This document shows, piece by piece, positions 33,953 through 43,811 of a stretch of DNA of 64,000 nt. The DNA is taken from the NCBI RefSeq assembly GCF_000828655.1, contig NZ_AP014509.1, forward strand, positions 620,001 to 684,000. Direction: 5' to 3'. Source of the stretch: Thermotoga caldifontis AZM44c09. Its GTDB lineage: Bacteria > Thermotogota > Thermotogae > Thermotogales > DSM-5069. A program made the translations under genes and the position numbers. The notes below the pieces were generated by a model, which worked only from the letters and a program-made list of their open reading frames with translations, was not told the DNA's origin and did not search any database. Each line of letters opens with the position of its first letter. The first letter of the stretch is position 1.

Positions 33953-35092
33953 TCACGGTCTGAAGAAAACGGTGGGAGGAACGTTCTGTGTCCGGTTGGT
34001 CGTCGTTCTGCCGGTCACGAGCACGACCTCACCTTTCTGGAGGCCTTCCACAACTTCGTAGAAGTTGCTCGTTCTCACGCCCAGAACGATCTCTCTTTCC
34101 TCCGTCGTACCATCAGATTTCTTGACGGTGACATAGGCCTTTCCAGAAGAAAATTTGACGGCGTTGGCTGGCACAGCCAGCACGTTCTCCTTGCTCATCG
34201 TGATGATGTTGACTTCACAGGAAAGTCCGGGAATGATCTTGGAGTTTTGAGTTTGTTGAGTTTGAGAGGTACGTTGCTGCTGCCTCTGAGGTATCTGTTG
34301 GCCTGTGGTGAACTGTGTTCTCAATTGCTGTAATCTCTGCTGCAGCTGTGCTCTTTCTTCTTCGCTCATCTGGCTGAGTCTGCTACCGAGCTGTGGAACA
34401 TTCACGTTCATCAGATCGAGTTCGATGGGAACAACCACGATTCCCTGCGAGGTTTCTGCCACGCTCGATATGTAGGTCACCCTCGCGCTGACATTCAAAC
34501 CTTCTATCGCGCCGAAACTGACCGTTGCGGTTTGTCCCAGAGCGATCTTCGGATAATCGACTTCATCCACGGAAGCCGAGACGTAAAGCTTTTCCAGGTT
34601 CACAACCCTGCCGACGATCTTTCCGGAACTGACCAGATCGCCTTCCTTGATGTCGATCGAAGTGATCACACCGTTTATTGGACTGACGATTTTGCAGTTT
34701 TCGAGGTCCCTCTTCGCCAGTTCGAGTTCTATCTCACGCTGCTGGATCAAAAGCTTTGAGCCAGAATTCTTCGCCGTCTCATAGTTCTGAAGGGCCTTTA
34801 TGTACGCGAGCCTGTATTCAGCGTCGTCCAGTTCGACTATCACATCCCCAGCCTTGACGCTGTCACCTTTGGACACGTACACTCTTTTAACTATGCCGGA
34901 CACGAACGGTTTGATGTCTGCGTACTCTCTCGCCTGGACGGTGCCAGAGACCGTTACAGTATCGGTCAAGTTCGTTTTCGAAACCACATACTCGCTCACC
35001 TCAACTGTGCTCGTCTGTGCCGTGTTCCTGTTGCAGGATACGAACATGAAAGAAACTAAGAGGATCAGAACGATCCAGCGTACTCTGCGCAC
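33953..35092 (-). CDS. MacA-like periplasmic adaptor (membrane fusion protein), lipoprotein
   Basis: 379 residues from GTG 35092, nine bases after GGAGG; a TTG at 35098 overlaps the upstream stop. The N-terminus is a lipoprotein signal with Cys in FMFVSCNRN. A biotinyl-lipoyl hairpin (VSGTVQAREYADIKPFVSG; later LENCKIVSPINGVI), a coiled hairpin and a beta-barrel domain follow. A Gln/Arg-rich insertion near residues 245-285 (QLQQRLQQLRTQ and QRQQQRTSQTQQ) is unusual. It should bridge the MacB-like permease and the outer-membrane channel. Confidence 0.92.
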   Translation of the reverse strand: MRRVRWIVLILLVSFMFVSCNRNTAQTSTVEVSEYVVSKTNLTDTVTVSGTVQAREYADIKPFVSGIVKRVYVSKGDSVKAGDVIVELDDAEYRLAYIKALQNYETAKNSGSKLLIQQREIELELAKRDLENCKIVSPINGVITSIDIKEGDLVSSGKIVGRVVNLEKLYVSASVDEVDYPKIALGQTATVSFGAIEGLNVSARVTYISSVAETSQGIVVVPIELDLMNVNVPQLGSRLSQMSEEERAQLQQRLQQLRTQFTTGQQIPQRQQQRTSQTQQTQNSKIIPGLSCEVNIITMSKENVLAVPANAVKFSSGKAYVTVKKSDGTTEEREIVLGVRTSNFYEVVEGLQKGEVVLVTGRTTTNRTQNVPPTVFFRP

Positions 35093-35094
35093 GC

Positions 35095-36399
35095 TCAAGC
35101 ACCTCCCAAAAGCTCAATCAGGTCGAACCCCAGAACCGTCAAAAGGTTCACCTTGCTCATCAGCAGGTCGAACTCCGTCTTGAAGAGCTCGAGTTCAGCT
35201 TCTTCGACGTCGAGCAATGCCGATTCGAGATCCTGCTCTGAGACGAACTCTCTCTTTCTGTTCAACCTATCCAGATTCATTTTCTTCAGTTCCAGATCGA
35301 GCCCACTGACCTGTTTCGAAATCTCCGCGATCCTCATCGAAGCGTACGCATCCTTCACCGCTTTCTCTAAACTTCGCAGTTTTTCTTCGTAGCTGACGCT
35401 CTGCAGGTTGAACCTGCTCTGGGTTGTTCTGTAAGCGTGTGATCTTTCACCCCTGTCGATTAGATCATAGCTGAACGAAAAACCGAGCGATACGGAGTAA
35501 CCCTCTTCCTTCAGTTTCAGTCCCGCGCTCAGGGTCGGGTTCGGTAGCCAGGTCTGGTAAGACCTTTCGCTCTGTTTCTTGGCGATCTGAAGAGCGATGT
35601 AAGAAGCCTGAGCGTCGTACCGCGATTTGACGGTTTCAAGTGCCTCCTGTTCGTCCGGAAGCTCAGATGTGAGCCGGCGCAGCTGGTTCATCATCGTATC
35701 CAGAACGGTCTGTGGATAGTCTTTCGATACGCCTGATCTGGTCTGCCTGATCTTTTCAAGTTGCAGAACGAGGTTCTGCAGTTGTTTTTGAGTGCTGATT
35801 ATATCTTCATAAGCGACGCTCCCGGCCTCGTAAGCTTTTCTCAATTCTTCCATCTGCTCGTTCAGGAGCTGGAGCCTTTTCGAGGTGATTTCGAGCTTCT
35901 TCGCGTAATAGTAGCTGTTGAAAACGTCGTTTGCGGTGTTCACAAAGACGTTGTTCTTCGCAGACAGAAGTTTCCAGCTCGTGTCGAAGAGATTCTTCTG
36001 CTTTTCGAGCTGGTCCAGATCGAAGTTTGAAAACAAACTCCTGGAAACGGAGAACGTCCAGCCAGAATCGCTCCATTCTTCTTTCGACGAGGAATACGTC
36101 CAGCTGTTCGAGATGGAGAAGTTGAACCCCGCGACGTTCGAAAAGGTTATCGAGAGCGGTACGTTCACAGTGTAAGTCAAATCGCTGTCGGAAATCGATG
36201 CACTGACAGTGAATTTATCCAACCCAACGTAAGGTATCAATATGTTTTTGTCTTTCCGAACCTGAAAAACTGCTTCTTCGTAAGAGAGCTTTGCAGAAAG
36301 GTAGTTCACATCGTTCTGCAGATTCTTCTGAACCTCGTCCAGAAAGGAAGCCAGTACGAGACCTGGCAGTAACAACAGCAGAAGGACCTTTTTGATCAC
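35095..36399 (-). CDS. TolC-family outer-membrane efflux protein, longer copy
   Basis: 434 residues with a signal peptide (1-17). The OEP pattern is a duplicated pair of long amphipathic helices and a beta segment: LDEVQKNLQNDVNYLSAKLSYEEA near the start, LLSAKNNVFVNTANDVFNSYY near 140 and ERSHAYRTTQSRF near 310. The beta-rich segment from about 55 to 115 should form the envelope barrel. The GTG start follows GGAGAGTG. The second of two TolC-like genes in tandem. Confidence 0.85.
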   Translation of the reverse strand: MIKKVLLLLLLPGLVLASFLDEVQKNLQNDVNYLSAKLSYEEAVFQVRKDKNILIPYVGLDKFTVSASISDSDLTYTVNVPLSITFSNVAGFNFSISNSWTYSSSKEEWSDSGWTFSVSRSLFSNFDLDQLEKQKNLFDTSWKLLSAKNNVFVNTANDVFNSYYYAKKLEITSKRLQLLNEQMEELRKAYEAGSVAYEDIISTQKQLQNLVLQLEKIRQTRSGVSKDYPQTVLDTMMNQLRRLTSELPDEQEALETVKSRYDAQASYIALQIAKKQSERSYQTWLPNPTLSAGLKLKEEGYSVSLGFSFSYDLIDRGERSHAYRTTQSRFNLQSVSYEEKLRSLEKAVKDAYASMRIAEISKQVSGLDLELKKMNLDRLNRKREFVSEQDLESALLDVEEAELELFKTEFDLLMSKVNLLTVLGFDLIELLGGA

Positions 36400-36405
36400 G
36401 GTCCA

Positions 36406-37413
36406 TCACTCTCCAAGGATCGTCGAGAGGACCTTGGAGAAATCGAGTTCCGCGTCGATGTACACATTGCACACGTTCTTCAAAAGAGATTTCAACTGCG
36501 AGAGGAACGTTCTTCTTGCGTTCGTGTAGGAGAGCTTCGCGTTCAGCACGTCCCGTTCAGACGCCACACCTGCGGAGAAATTCTTTTGAACGGTGTCGAG
36601 CTGCAGTTTCGCGACCTCGATCTTTTCCATCTGTGCCTGGATCGATTTGATGGCGTTTCGAACGGTCTGGACCTGGTTTTCGTAGGATTTTCTCAGCGAC
36701 AGCAGATACGCCTGAACGTCGGCCTGGGCTTTCTTCAGATTCCTTTCGTACTGATTCTTCGTGTACTGCGACGGGTTCACCAAACCTTCGAGGTCCATCT
36801 GTGCGATCTGAACGTTCAGCCTGGCCATGGCGAGCGTGAGCGATCTGTCCATGAGTTCATCGACTGTGGGCAGAGAGAAGTTCAGGTTCAGCTTCGCCGG
36901 TTCCTTCACTTCGAACTTTTCTCCCACGAGCACCTGAAGATCTCGTTTCGCCTGTTCCACTGATAGTTTCGCGGTATCGACATCCTTTTCCGCTTCTATC
37001 AGTGTGGCGCTCGCGTTCTTGACGTCCTGGAGCGTGCCAACACCTCTGTCGTAAAGGTCTTTCTTTTCTTTGTAATCGATCTGTGCGATCTGCAGATTCA
37101 GCTGGGCTATTTCGAGCGCCAGCTGTGAGTCGAGCACACCAAAATAAGTGTCAAGAAAGTCGCTCACGAAACTCTTCAGGGATTCTCTGTATGTGTTGTC
37201 GGCCCTCATTTTCGAAAGCTGGGCTGAAAGTTCCTGCCTCTTGTTCCTCGCTTCCAGCAACGCCTTCTGGTAATCGTCCTCCGCCTGTTCGCGGTCCAGC
37301 GTGAGTTTCAAATACGCCGGACTGTTGCTCTTGGCGCTTTCCAAAGCATCGATAATGCCTGCGAACATCGAACAAACGAACACCACGAGCATTACAACAA
37401 CGGCGCGCTTCAT
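36406..37413 (-). CDS. TolC-family outer-membrane efflux protein, shorter copy
   Basis: 335 residues from ATG 37413 (GGAGGGG five bases upstream; an in-frame GTG lies two codons earlier). A signal peptide ends near MFAGI. The rest is long helices with heptads, such as LDTYFGVLDSQLALEIAQLN and LYDRGVGTLQDVKNASATL, the TolC repeat pattern. At 335 residues it is short for the family (about 430-490), and beta-barrel segments are hard to see, so it may not form a channel alone. First gene of the six-gene efflux operon. Confidence 0.8.
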   Translation of the reverse strand: MKRAVVVMLVVFVCSMFAGIIDALESAKSNSPAYLKLTLDREQAEDDYQKALLEARNKRQELSAQLSKMRADNTYRESLKSFVSDFLDTYFGVLDSQLALEIAQLNLQIAQIDYKEKKDLYDRGVGTLQDVKNASATLIEAEKDVDTAKLSVEQAKRDLQVLVGEKFEVKEPAKLNLNFSLPTVDELMDRSLTLAMARLNVQIAQMDLEGLVNPSQYTKNQYERNLKKAQADVQAYLLSLRKSYENQVQTVRNAIKSIQAQMEKIEVAKLQLDTVQKNFSAGVASERDVLNAKLSYTNARRTFLSQLKSLLKNVCNVYIDAELDFSKVLSTILGE

Positions 37414-37501
37414 CTGCACCCCTCCTGGTTCAGTGACTGTCTACGAGTATTCTAAGCATCTGATTTGAAAAGAGATGGATCTTTAATGAATCTCTAAGGA
37501 A

Positions 37502-39247
37502 TCATCCTGCACCGATTCTGCTTCCTCCCGCGCCGGAACCCACGCCTCCTCCTTTGAAACCACCCGAGGAAGACGAGGAGGCTTTCGAAACGGTTTGCGC
37601 TGCGGTTCTGATCGTTGCTGGTATCGTATCGAGCATCGCGGGTTGTACAACGACAGCGCTCGCCACCCGTGATTCACCTGGAGGATTCAACTTTTTGAAA
37701 TTTTCGGCCACAGCTTTGGCGATCCCAAGCGCCGCAGCGTAGACGATGTATTCGTCCCAGATGGCCACCGACGCGGGTGGATAAGAAGAGAGCGCAGAGA
37801 AATCGAGCAGGAACTTCTCAAAATTCTTCCACCTCAAGTAGTAGAGGAGGCCTTCCTTCGTCCATCGTGAAAAGACATCCTTCTTCATCGACAGGACTGT
37901 TATCCCTGCGGAGATGCAGAGAAACATGCACATGCGAACGTAGTCAAAGAGCGTTCTGAACGCGGGATCGAGTCTGCTCGTGAGGATCAGGACAAGGATC
38001 GGAACGAAGAGAGCGAAGAATGCCGCGAAAGACTTCGCAATCCTGTTTCCCTTTTCGTCCATGAGGTTTCTTTCCTTTATTTCGTTGAAGACTGATTGCT
38101 GCCACTTTCTGTAACTTGCCAGGAATTTTCTCGCATTCGGTTCTCTCTGAACGGCCTTCTTGAAGGCGTCGAAATCCAGTTTTCCATCGTGGATGAACCC
38201 ATCGAAGATCTTCAGCAGTGGATCGTCAGAGTTCGTAGCGAAGCTGACTCCCACGATTTGTCCATTCTGAGAAGTTATGAACTCTGCCCTCTTTTCCTTC
38301 ACCGCGTTGAGCAGAAGGGCGTTCAAACCGTCCTCGTCCGGAAGGGAGCACAACCGTTTCACAACACCGTTCACGACGTCGGGAGGATCGCTGTAAGGTA
38401 TCTCCCTCTCGTACTCGGCGTCGTACGTTACTGAAAATTCCGTACCGAATTTTTTGTAGAGATAGAAGGGGAAGAAAACCACGAACAACGTGTAAGTTGC
38501 GGTCAGTGCGAGACCGAACGCGTTCTTCAACGTGTAATCGCGCTCGTACTTCAAAATTTCCTGCAGGGAGACGTCCTGGTATCTAACATCCTGGATCGAA
38601 CTCAGTTTTGGAAAGACGTATCTGCCCTCAACGAAGCTGTTCGGAGGAACGTTCCTGAAGGTGAACTCCTCGATCCTGCCGTCTTTAGAACTCACCCGAA
38701 GACCCCAGGGATGGTGATAAACCCTCGGCTCACCGAACTCTGGGGGAAAAACCATCCTCACGTTGAGTTTCTTCACGGTTGTCGGAGCTTCTCCAAGATA
38801 CTTTATGAACAGCTGGGTGAAGTCCTTTCCGTGAATCAGCAAATTCTTAACAGTGTAGCTGAGCTTCAGCTGAACGGTGAGTCCACCAGGCGGTGTTTGA
38901 ACGTACTCTTCCATAGAACGGCTGAACTGGAACAGGAGGTTGACACTGCTTTGACTGATCCTGTTCAGCCGAACCCCACCCATCAGGGGTGGACCTTGGA
39001 TCAGCTCGTAGCGAAAGTCTTCTATTGAGACGCCTTCGGGCATGTCCAGGGCCCAGGTGACGTAGCGGAAGGGCTTTTTGAATTTCATCGTGAAGACTTC
39101 CGTGACATCCGCGGTTCCGTCCGACCGCATGAGCAGTGTGTAGTCCATCTGTTCAAGTTCGAAGAGATCTGTTTGGGGAAGACTCGTGAAGAAGATCAAG
39201 ATGGAGAACAGAACCGCCCCAAGGATGAATGGCAGGATTCTCCTCAT
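37502..39247 (-). CDS. DUF2207 membrane protein
   Basis: 581 residues. A signal/anchor helix (5-24) precedes an extracytoplasmic beta domain that begins MDYTLLMRSDGTADVTEVF, the DUF2207 hallmark. Membrane helices lie near 245-265 and 410-455. A cytoplasmic region follows, and the tail is Ser/Gly-rich (SSSSGGFKGGGVGSGAGGS) as in other members. Function unknown; the family occurs in many Gram-positive and thermophilic bacteria. Last gene of a four-gene envelope operon; its ATG is one base beyond the DUF4097 stop. Confidence 0.88.
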   Translation of the reverse strand: MRRILPFILGAVLFSILIFFTSLPQTDLFELEQMDYTLLMRSDGTADVTEVFTMKFKKPFRYVTWALDMPEGVSIEDFRYELIQGPPLMGGVRLNRISQSSVNLLFQFSRSMEEYVQTPPGGLTVQLKLSYTVKNLLIHGKDFTQLFIKYLGEAPTTVKKLNVRMVFPPEFGEPRVYHHPWGLRVSSKDGRIEEFTFRNVPPNSFVEGRYVFPKLSSIQDVRYQDVSLQEILKYERDYTLKNAFGLALTATYTLFVVFFPFYLYKKFGTEFSVTYDAEYEREIPYSDPPDVVNGVVKRLCSLPDEDGLNALLLNAVKEKRAEFITSQNGQIVGVSFATNSDDPLLKIFDGFIHDGKLDFDAFKKAVQREPNARKFLASYRKWQQSVFNEIKERNLMDEKGNRIAKSFAAFFALFVPILVLILTSRLDPAFRTLFDYVRMCMFLCISAGITVLSMKKDVFSRWTKEGLLYYLRWKNFEKFLLDFSALSSYPPASVAIWDEYIVYAAALGIAKAVAENFKKLNPPGESRVASAVVVQPAMLDTIPATIRTAAQTVSKASSSSSGGFKGGGVGSGAGGSRIGAG

Positions 39248-39248
39248 G

Positions 39249-40052
39249 TCAACTCAACTCCTGAAGCATCCGTTTCGCATCTTCGTAGCTCAGTTTCCCT
39301 TCCGCAACCAATCTGAGGATCCTTTTCTCGATCTCTTCCACTCTTTCTTTTTTGCCCATCACCTTCACGAGCACATCGCCCGAGACGGTCGAAACCACGA
39401 TCCTCATCCTGCCGTCTCCGAAAACGTACTCGTTCCCGCGCCTGCTGTAGCCCACGTTGGACGAAAGATCACCGCCCGCACTTTTCAAAATGATTCTCAG
39501 ACTTGGAAGGCCCACCACGTTCAGGATGGTGTCTCCGCTCACCGTGTTGATCAACCAGTCGTACTCTTTACATTCGAGCCTGTCGACGTTCACATCCCCG
39601 CTCGCGCTGGTGATGACGAGCTTTTCCATATCAGCGTTCGATAGTTCAACATCACCAGAGATCGTTTTGATCTCGACACTTCGAGCTTTACAATCGTTGA
39701 TCTTTATCTCGCCCGAAACGGTCTTCAAAGTTCCGTGCTCAAATTCGACGGACGAAACCTCCACATCACCGGAGATGGAGTTGATCTGTATTGATCTCAA
39801 TTCCTTAGGAACGTGCAGTTCGAAGTCTTCGGAGGAACCTGAACCGAAACTGATCAAACCGAACAGGCTCTTTTCGTACTCCTTCGCATTTATCGTGAGC
39901 ACGTCGTTTTCAACGCGAACGTCTGGCATTTCTTCTTCAAAAAAGAGTACGAAAGAATCGTCACGGCTCTTCGTGATTTTAAAGTTATTGCTGGCCAATC
40001 TGACACGCACTTCGTTCACACGTTTCTCTATGAAGATGGATTTCCTCTCCAC
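39249..40052 (-). CDS. DUF4097 beta-helix (putative adhesin/envelope-stress) protein
   Basis: 267 residues. The middle consists of repeated short strands with the recurring motif SGDV/SGEI (VNSISGDVEVSS-like steps), the pattern of DUF4097 right-handed beta-helix proteins. There is no signal peptide. The last 30 residues (EIEKRILRLVAEGKLSYEDA) form a short SHOCT-like helix pair, also seen in the DUF2089 protein of the same operon. GTG start with GGAGGGAAG upstream. Related genes often accompany PspC-type or envelope-sensing systems; that role here is inference. Confidence 0.85.
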   Translation of the reverse strand: MERKSIFIEKRVNEVRVRLASNNFKITKSRDDSFVLFFEEEMPDVRVENDVLTINAKEYEKSLFGLISFGSGSSEDFELHVPKELRSIQINSISGDVEVSSVEFEHGTLKTVSGEIKINDCKARSVEIKTISGDVELSNADMEKLVITSASGDVNVDRLECKEYDWLINTVSGDTILNVVGLPSLRIILKSAGGDLSSNVGYSRRGNEYVFGDGRMRIVVSTVSGDVLVKVMGKKERVEEIEKRILRLVAEGKLSYEDAKRMLQELS

Positions 40053-40064
40053 CGTTCTTCCCTC

Positions 40065-40295
40065 CTAAAGACCCATGAACATGACGATCACCCAGATCAC
40101 AACGATTTCACCAGCTATGAAGATGAGTATAGGTACGATGTTGCCGAGGAACAGAAGGAAAATGTACAAAACCACAAAGAAAGAGTAAGTCAGAGCGATC
40201 GATTTCACCTTTATCTGTAGCAGCTTGTAACCTATGTAAGCCAGCAACAGTGCCCCAACGATGGCGCTGAGGACCTTAAAAAACAGCACCTTCAC
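40065..40295 (-). CDS. Small membrane protein
   Basis: 76 residues with two to three hydrophobic helices (AIVGALLLAYIGYKLL; SFFVVLYIFLLFLG; LIFIAGEIVVIWVIVMFMG) and no conserved motif I recognise. Its GTG overlaps the DUF2089 stop, and it precedes the DUF4097 gene by 12 bases, so all four genes are likely one transcript. It may anchor or signal to the neighbouring proteins. Confidence 0.75.
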   Translation of the reverse strand: MKVLFFKVLSAIVGALLLAYIGYKLLQIKVKSIALTYSFFVVLYIFLLFLGNIVPILIFIAGEIVVIWVIVMFMGL

Positions 40296-40669
40296 ACACC
40301 TTCCTTGAGTTTCCTGATCCTTTCGAGCGCTTCCTGGGCGGATATTTCTCCCTTTTCAAGGCTTTCAAGGATCTCGTTCACCTGCTTCTCCTGCTGCACC
40401 TCTTCGGCTTCGTAGCCGAGTGTCTTGACGATCGCTTCGAGTCTGGATCTGGCGGTTGGATAGGAAATACCGAGTTCCTTCTGTACCTCGCTGAGATTCC
40501 CTCGAGCCTTTATGAAGATCCTCAGAAAGCTCAGTTGCTCGGGTGAGAGCCTGAAGAACTCCTCGAGCTCAAACTTGCCCCTGATCGTTGTTCCGCAGGA
40601 GGGACACGTGAGTTCGGTTATGATGAGCTGGTTGTCACACACAGGACACCTCGAGATCACCCGCGCCAT
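40292..40669 (-). CDS. DUF2089 zinc-ribbon/HTH regulator
   Basis: 125 residues from ATG 40669 (GAGGTGAT four bases upstream). CPVCDNQLIITELTCPSCG is a four-Cys zinc ribbon at the N-terminus, followed by a helix-turn-helix (FIKARGNLSEVQKELGISYP) and a C-terminal helix with ESLEKGEISAQEALERI. This is the DUF2089 arrangement. It probably binds DNA and controls its own operon. First gene behind a recognisable promoter. Confidence 0.9.
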   Translation of the reverse strand: MARVISRCPVCDNQLIITELTCPSCGTTIRGKFELEEFFRLSPEQLSFLRIFIKARGNLSEVQKELGISYPTARSRLEAIVKTLGYEAEEVQQEKQVNEILESLEKGEISAQEALERIRKLKEGV

Positions 40670-40710
40670 TGAAATCACCTCTTCCATTTTGTTCAAACTC
40701 AACTAAAAAT

Positions 40711-40739
40711 ATCTTAGCTATGAATTCAAATTTTGTCAA
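40711..40739 (-). promoter_or_regulatory. Promoter of the DUF2089-DUF2207 operon
   Basis: On the minus strand a perfect TTGACA (40739-40734) is followed 17 bp later by TAAGAT (40716-40711). The start codon of the DUF2089 gene lies about 42 bases downstream. Confidence 0.7.
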
Positions 40740-40815
40740 GTACACGTCGATTTAACATCGAAGACGTTCCGACTGCCAAAGCAGTTGATAGAATCCTTGA
40801 GGAGGGGATCGGAGA

Positions 40816-41517
40816 GTGTACAGGAGGGTGCTCATAAAACTGAGTGGAGAGGTCATGTGCGGTGAAGGTGCCAGGGGTTTCGATAGAGAAAACATCGAAT
40901 TCCTTGTCAAGCAGCTGTCGCAAGTTATAGAGTACGGCGTGAACGTGGGCATCGTCATAGGTGCGGGCAACATATTCCGAGGCGAAGAGCTCGTGGATCT
41001 GCCGCATTCGCTCGCCGATCAGATAGGTATGCTCGGCACGGTGATCAACGCACTGTATCTCAAAGGTGCCCTGCAGAAGGTGGGTATAAAGAGCGTCGTG
41101 GTGTCTCAGATCAGCTCTTTACCGTCCATAAGGCCCATTCACTACGACGATATAAACCTTTACTTCGATGCTGGTTACGTGGTCATTTTCGCGGGTGGCA
41201 CGAGCAACCCGTTCTTCACGACGGACACCGCCGCGGCGTTGAGGGCCGTGGAGATGGGTGCGGAACTTCTGATCAAAGCGACCAAGGTCGATGGAGTGTA
41301 CGACAGCGACCCGAGGAAGAACAAAAATGCAAGGAAATTTGAGAGGTTATCTTACCAGGATGCGATAAAATTAGGCTTGAAGGTCATGGACACGGAAGCG
41401 TTCTCGATCTGCGGCAGGTACAAGCTACCCATAGTCGTGTTGAACTTCTTTGAGGAAGGTGCGCTGTTGAAGGCCGTGAAGGGGGAACCAGTTGGTAGCT
41501 ATATCTCACCCGAATGA
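40816..41517 (+). CDS. pyrH: UMP kinase
   Basis: 233 residues. KLSGEVMCGE (about 8-17), GIVIGAGNIFRG (about 48-59), DQIGMLGTVINAL, FAGGTSNPFFTTDTAA and TKVDGVYDSDP mark bacterial PyrH of the amino-acid kinase fold, which phosphorylates UMP to UDP as a hexamer. GTG start preceded by GAGGAGGGGATCGGAGA. It is 12 bases from eno, and no promoter is obvious in the divergent gap upstream. Confidence 0.97.
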   Translation: MYRRVLIKLSGEVMCGEGARGFDRENIEFLVKQLSQVIEYGVNVGIVIGAGNIFRGEELVDLPHSLADQIGMLGTVINALYLKGALQKVGIKSVVVSQISSLPSIRPIHYDDINLYFDAGYVVIFAGGTSNPFFTTDTAAALRAVEMGAELLIKATKVDGVYDSDPRKNKNARKFERLSYQDAIKLGLKVMDTEAFSICGRYKLPIVVLNFFEEGALLKAVKGEPVGSYISPE

Positions 41518-42816
<1,299 letters not shown>

Positions 42817-42841
42817 ACTGAACAAGAAAGGCGGAGAAACG

Positions 42842-42865
42842 GCGCGGCTGCACGCCGCGCTTTTT
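42842..42865 (+). terminator. Terminator of pyrH-eno
   Basis: GCGCGGC and GCCGCGC form seven perfect pairs around TGCAC and are followed by five T. Confidence 0.92.
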
Positions 42866-42885
42866 GATCGACGGAGGAACAGAAC

Positions 42886-43809
42886 GTGAACGAGAGGAGT
42901 AAGCAGTTTTCAAGAGCGGCCTGGATCGGTGTCTGGGCGAATGGAATACTCTCCGCTGCAAAAGTGATGGCTGGACTGCTGTTCAACAGTTCGGCCGTAC
43001 TGGCAGACGGCATCGACACAGGCACGGACGTGTTCACCTCCTTAGTGACACTGGTTTCTGCAAAGATATCCAGCAAGCCACCGGACAAAACGCATCCTTA
43101 CGGTCACGAAAGGGCCGAAGCCATAGCGGCGAAGGTGGTTTCGTTCGTGGTGTTCTACGCCGGAGTGAGCCTGCTGATCAATTCCATCAGGCGAATAGTC
43201 CTGCTCGAACATGCGGAGATCCAGGGCGTGATACCGCTGTTTGTGACGGTCGTTTCGATGGGCGTGAAAACCTGGCTGTTTCTGTACAAGTACAGCGTCG
43301 GAAAAAAGTTGAACAGTTCGGCGCTCATCGCAGACGCGCTGAACATGAGAAACGATATCCTGATCTCGAGCACGGTCCTCTTCGGTGTGATCCTGAACAA
43401 GTTCGGGATCTGGTGGATGGACAGCGTTGCGGCGCTCGTGGTTTCTATCATGATCGTCAGGACGGCGTTCAGCATCTTCCGTGAGACGAGTTACGAACTC
43501 ATGGACGGCATGCAGGATCTGGAGATCTACGAACAGATTTTCGAAGCGGTCAGATCGGTGGAGAACGTGAAAAACCCGCACAAAGTTCGGGTGAGGCAGG
43601 TAGGTTACAAGTACTTCGTTGACATAGACATCGAGGTTGACCCGAATCTCACCGTCCAGAGAGGTCACGAGCTCGCCACACGGGTCAAAGAAGCCATAAT
43701 CGCTAAAAACGATAGGATCGCGGATGTTTTGGTGCACGTTGAACCTGCCGGCAACATCGAGCAGGAACCGTTCGGCCTGGACCAGGAGAAACTGAATTCC
43801 AGCAGGTGA
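42886..43809 (+). CDS. Cation diffusion facilitator (CDF) metal exporter
   Basis: 307 residues, six membrane helices and a C-terminal cytoplasmic domain. Metal-site motifs are ADGIDTGTDVF (helix 2; Asp-Asp positions) and ADALNMRNDIL (helix 5, with the His of the zinc type replaced by Asn), and HPYGHERAEAI is conserved. The N-x-x-x-D arrangement in helix 5 suggests manganese or iron rather than zinc, an inference from CDF subgroup rules. It converges with the ZnuA-like gene two bases away. Confidence 0.92.
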   Translation: MNERSKQFSRAAWIGVWANGILSAAKVMAGLLFNSSAVLADGIDTGTDVFTSLVTLVSAKISSKPPDKTHPYGHERAEAIAAKVVSFVVFYAGVSLLINSIRRIVLLEHAEIQGVIPLFVTVVSMGVKTWLFLYKYSVGKKLNSSALIADALNMRNDILISSTVLFGVILNKFGIWWMDSVAALVVSIMIVRTAFSIFRETSYELMDGMQDLEIYEQIFEAVRSVENVKNPHKVRVRQVGYKYFVDIDIEVDPNLTVQRGHELATRVKEAIIAKNDRIADVLVHVEPAGNIEQEPFGLDQEKLNSSR

Positions 43810-43811
43810 AA

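Noticed and set aside
40724-40837. Short plus-strand frame before and into pyrH with a protein-like run (FNIEDVPTAKAVDRILEEG)
   Set aside because: No ribosome site or normal start and it overlaps the pyrH start in another frame; could be a remnant, but unsupported.
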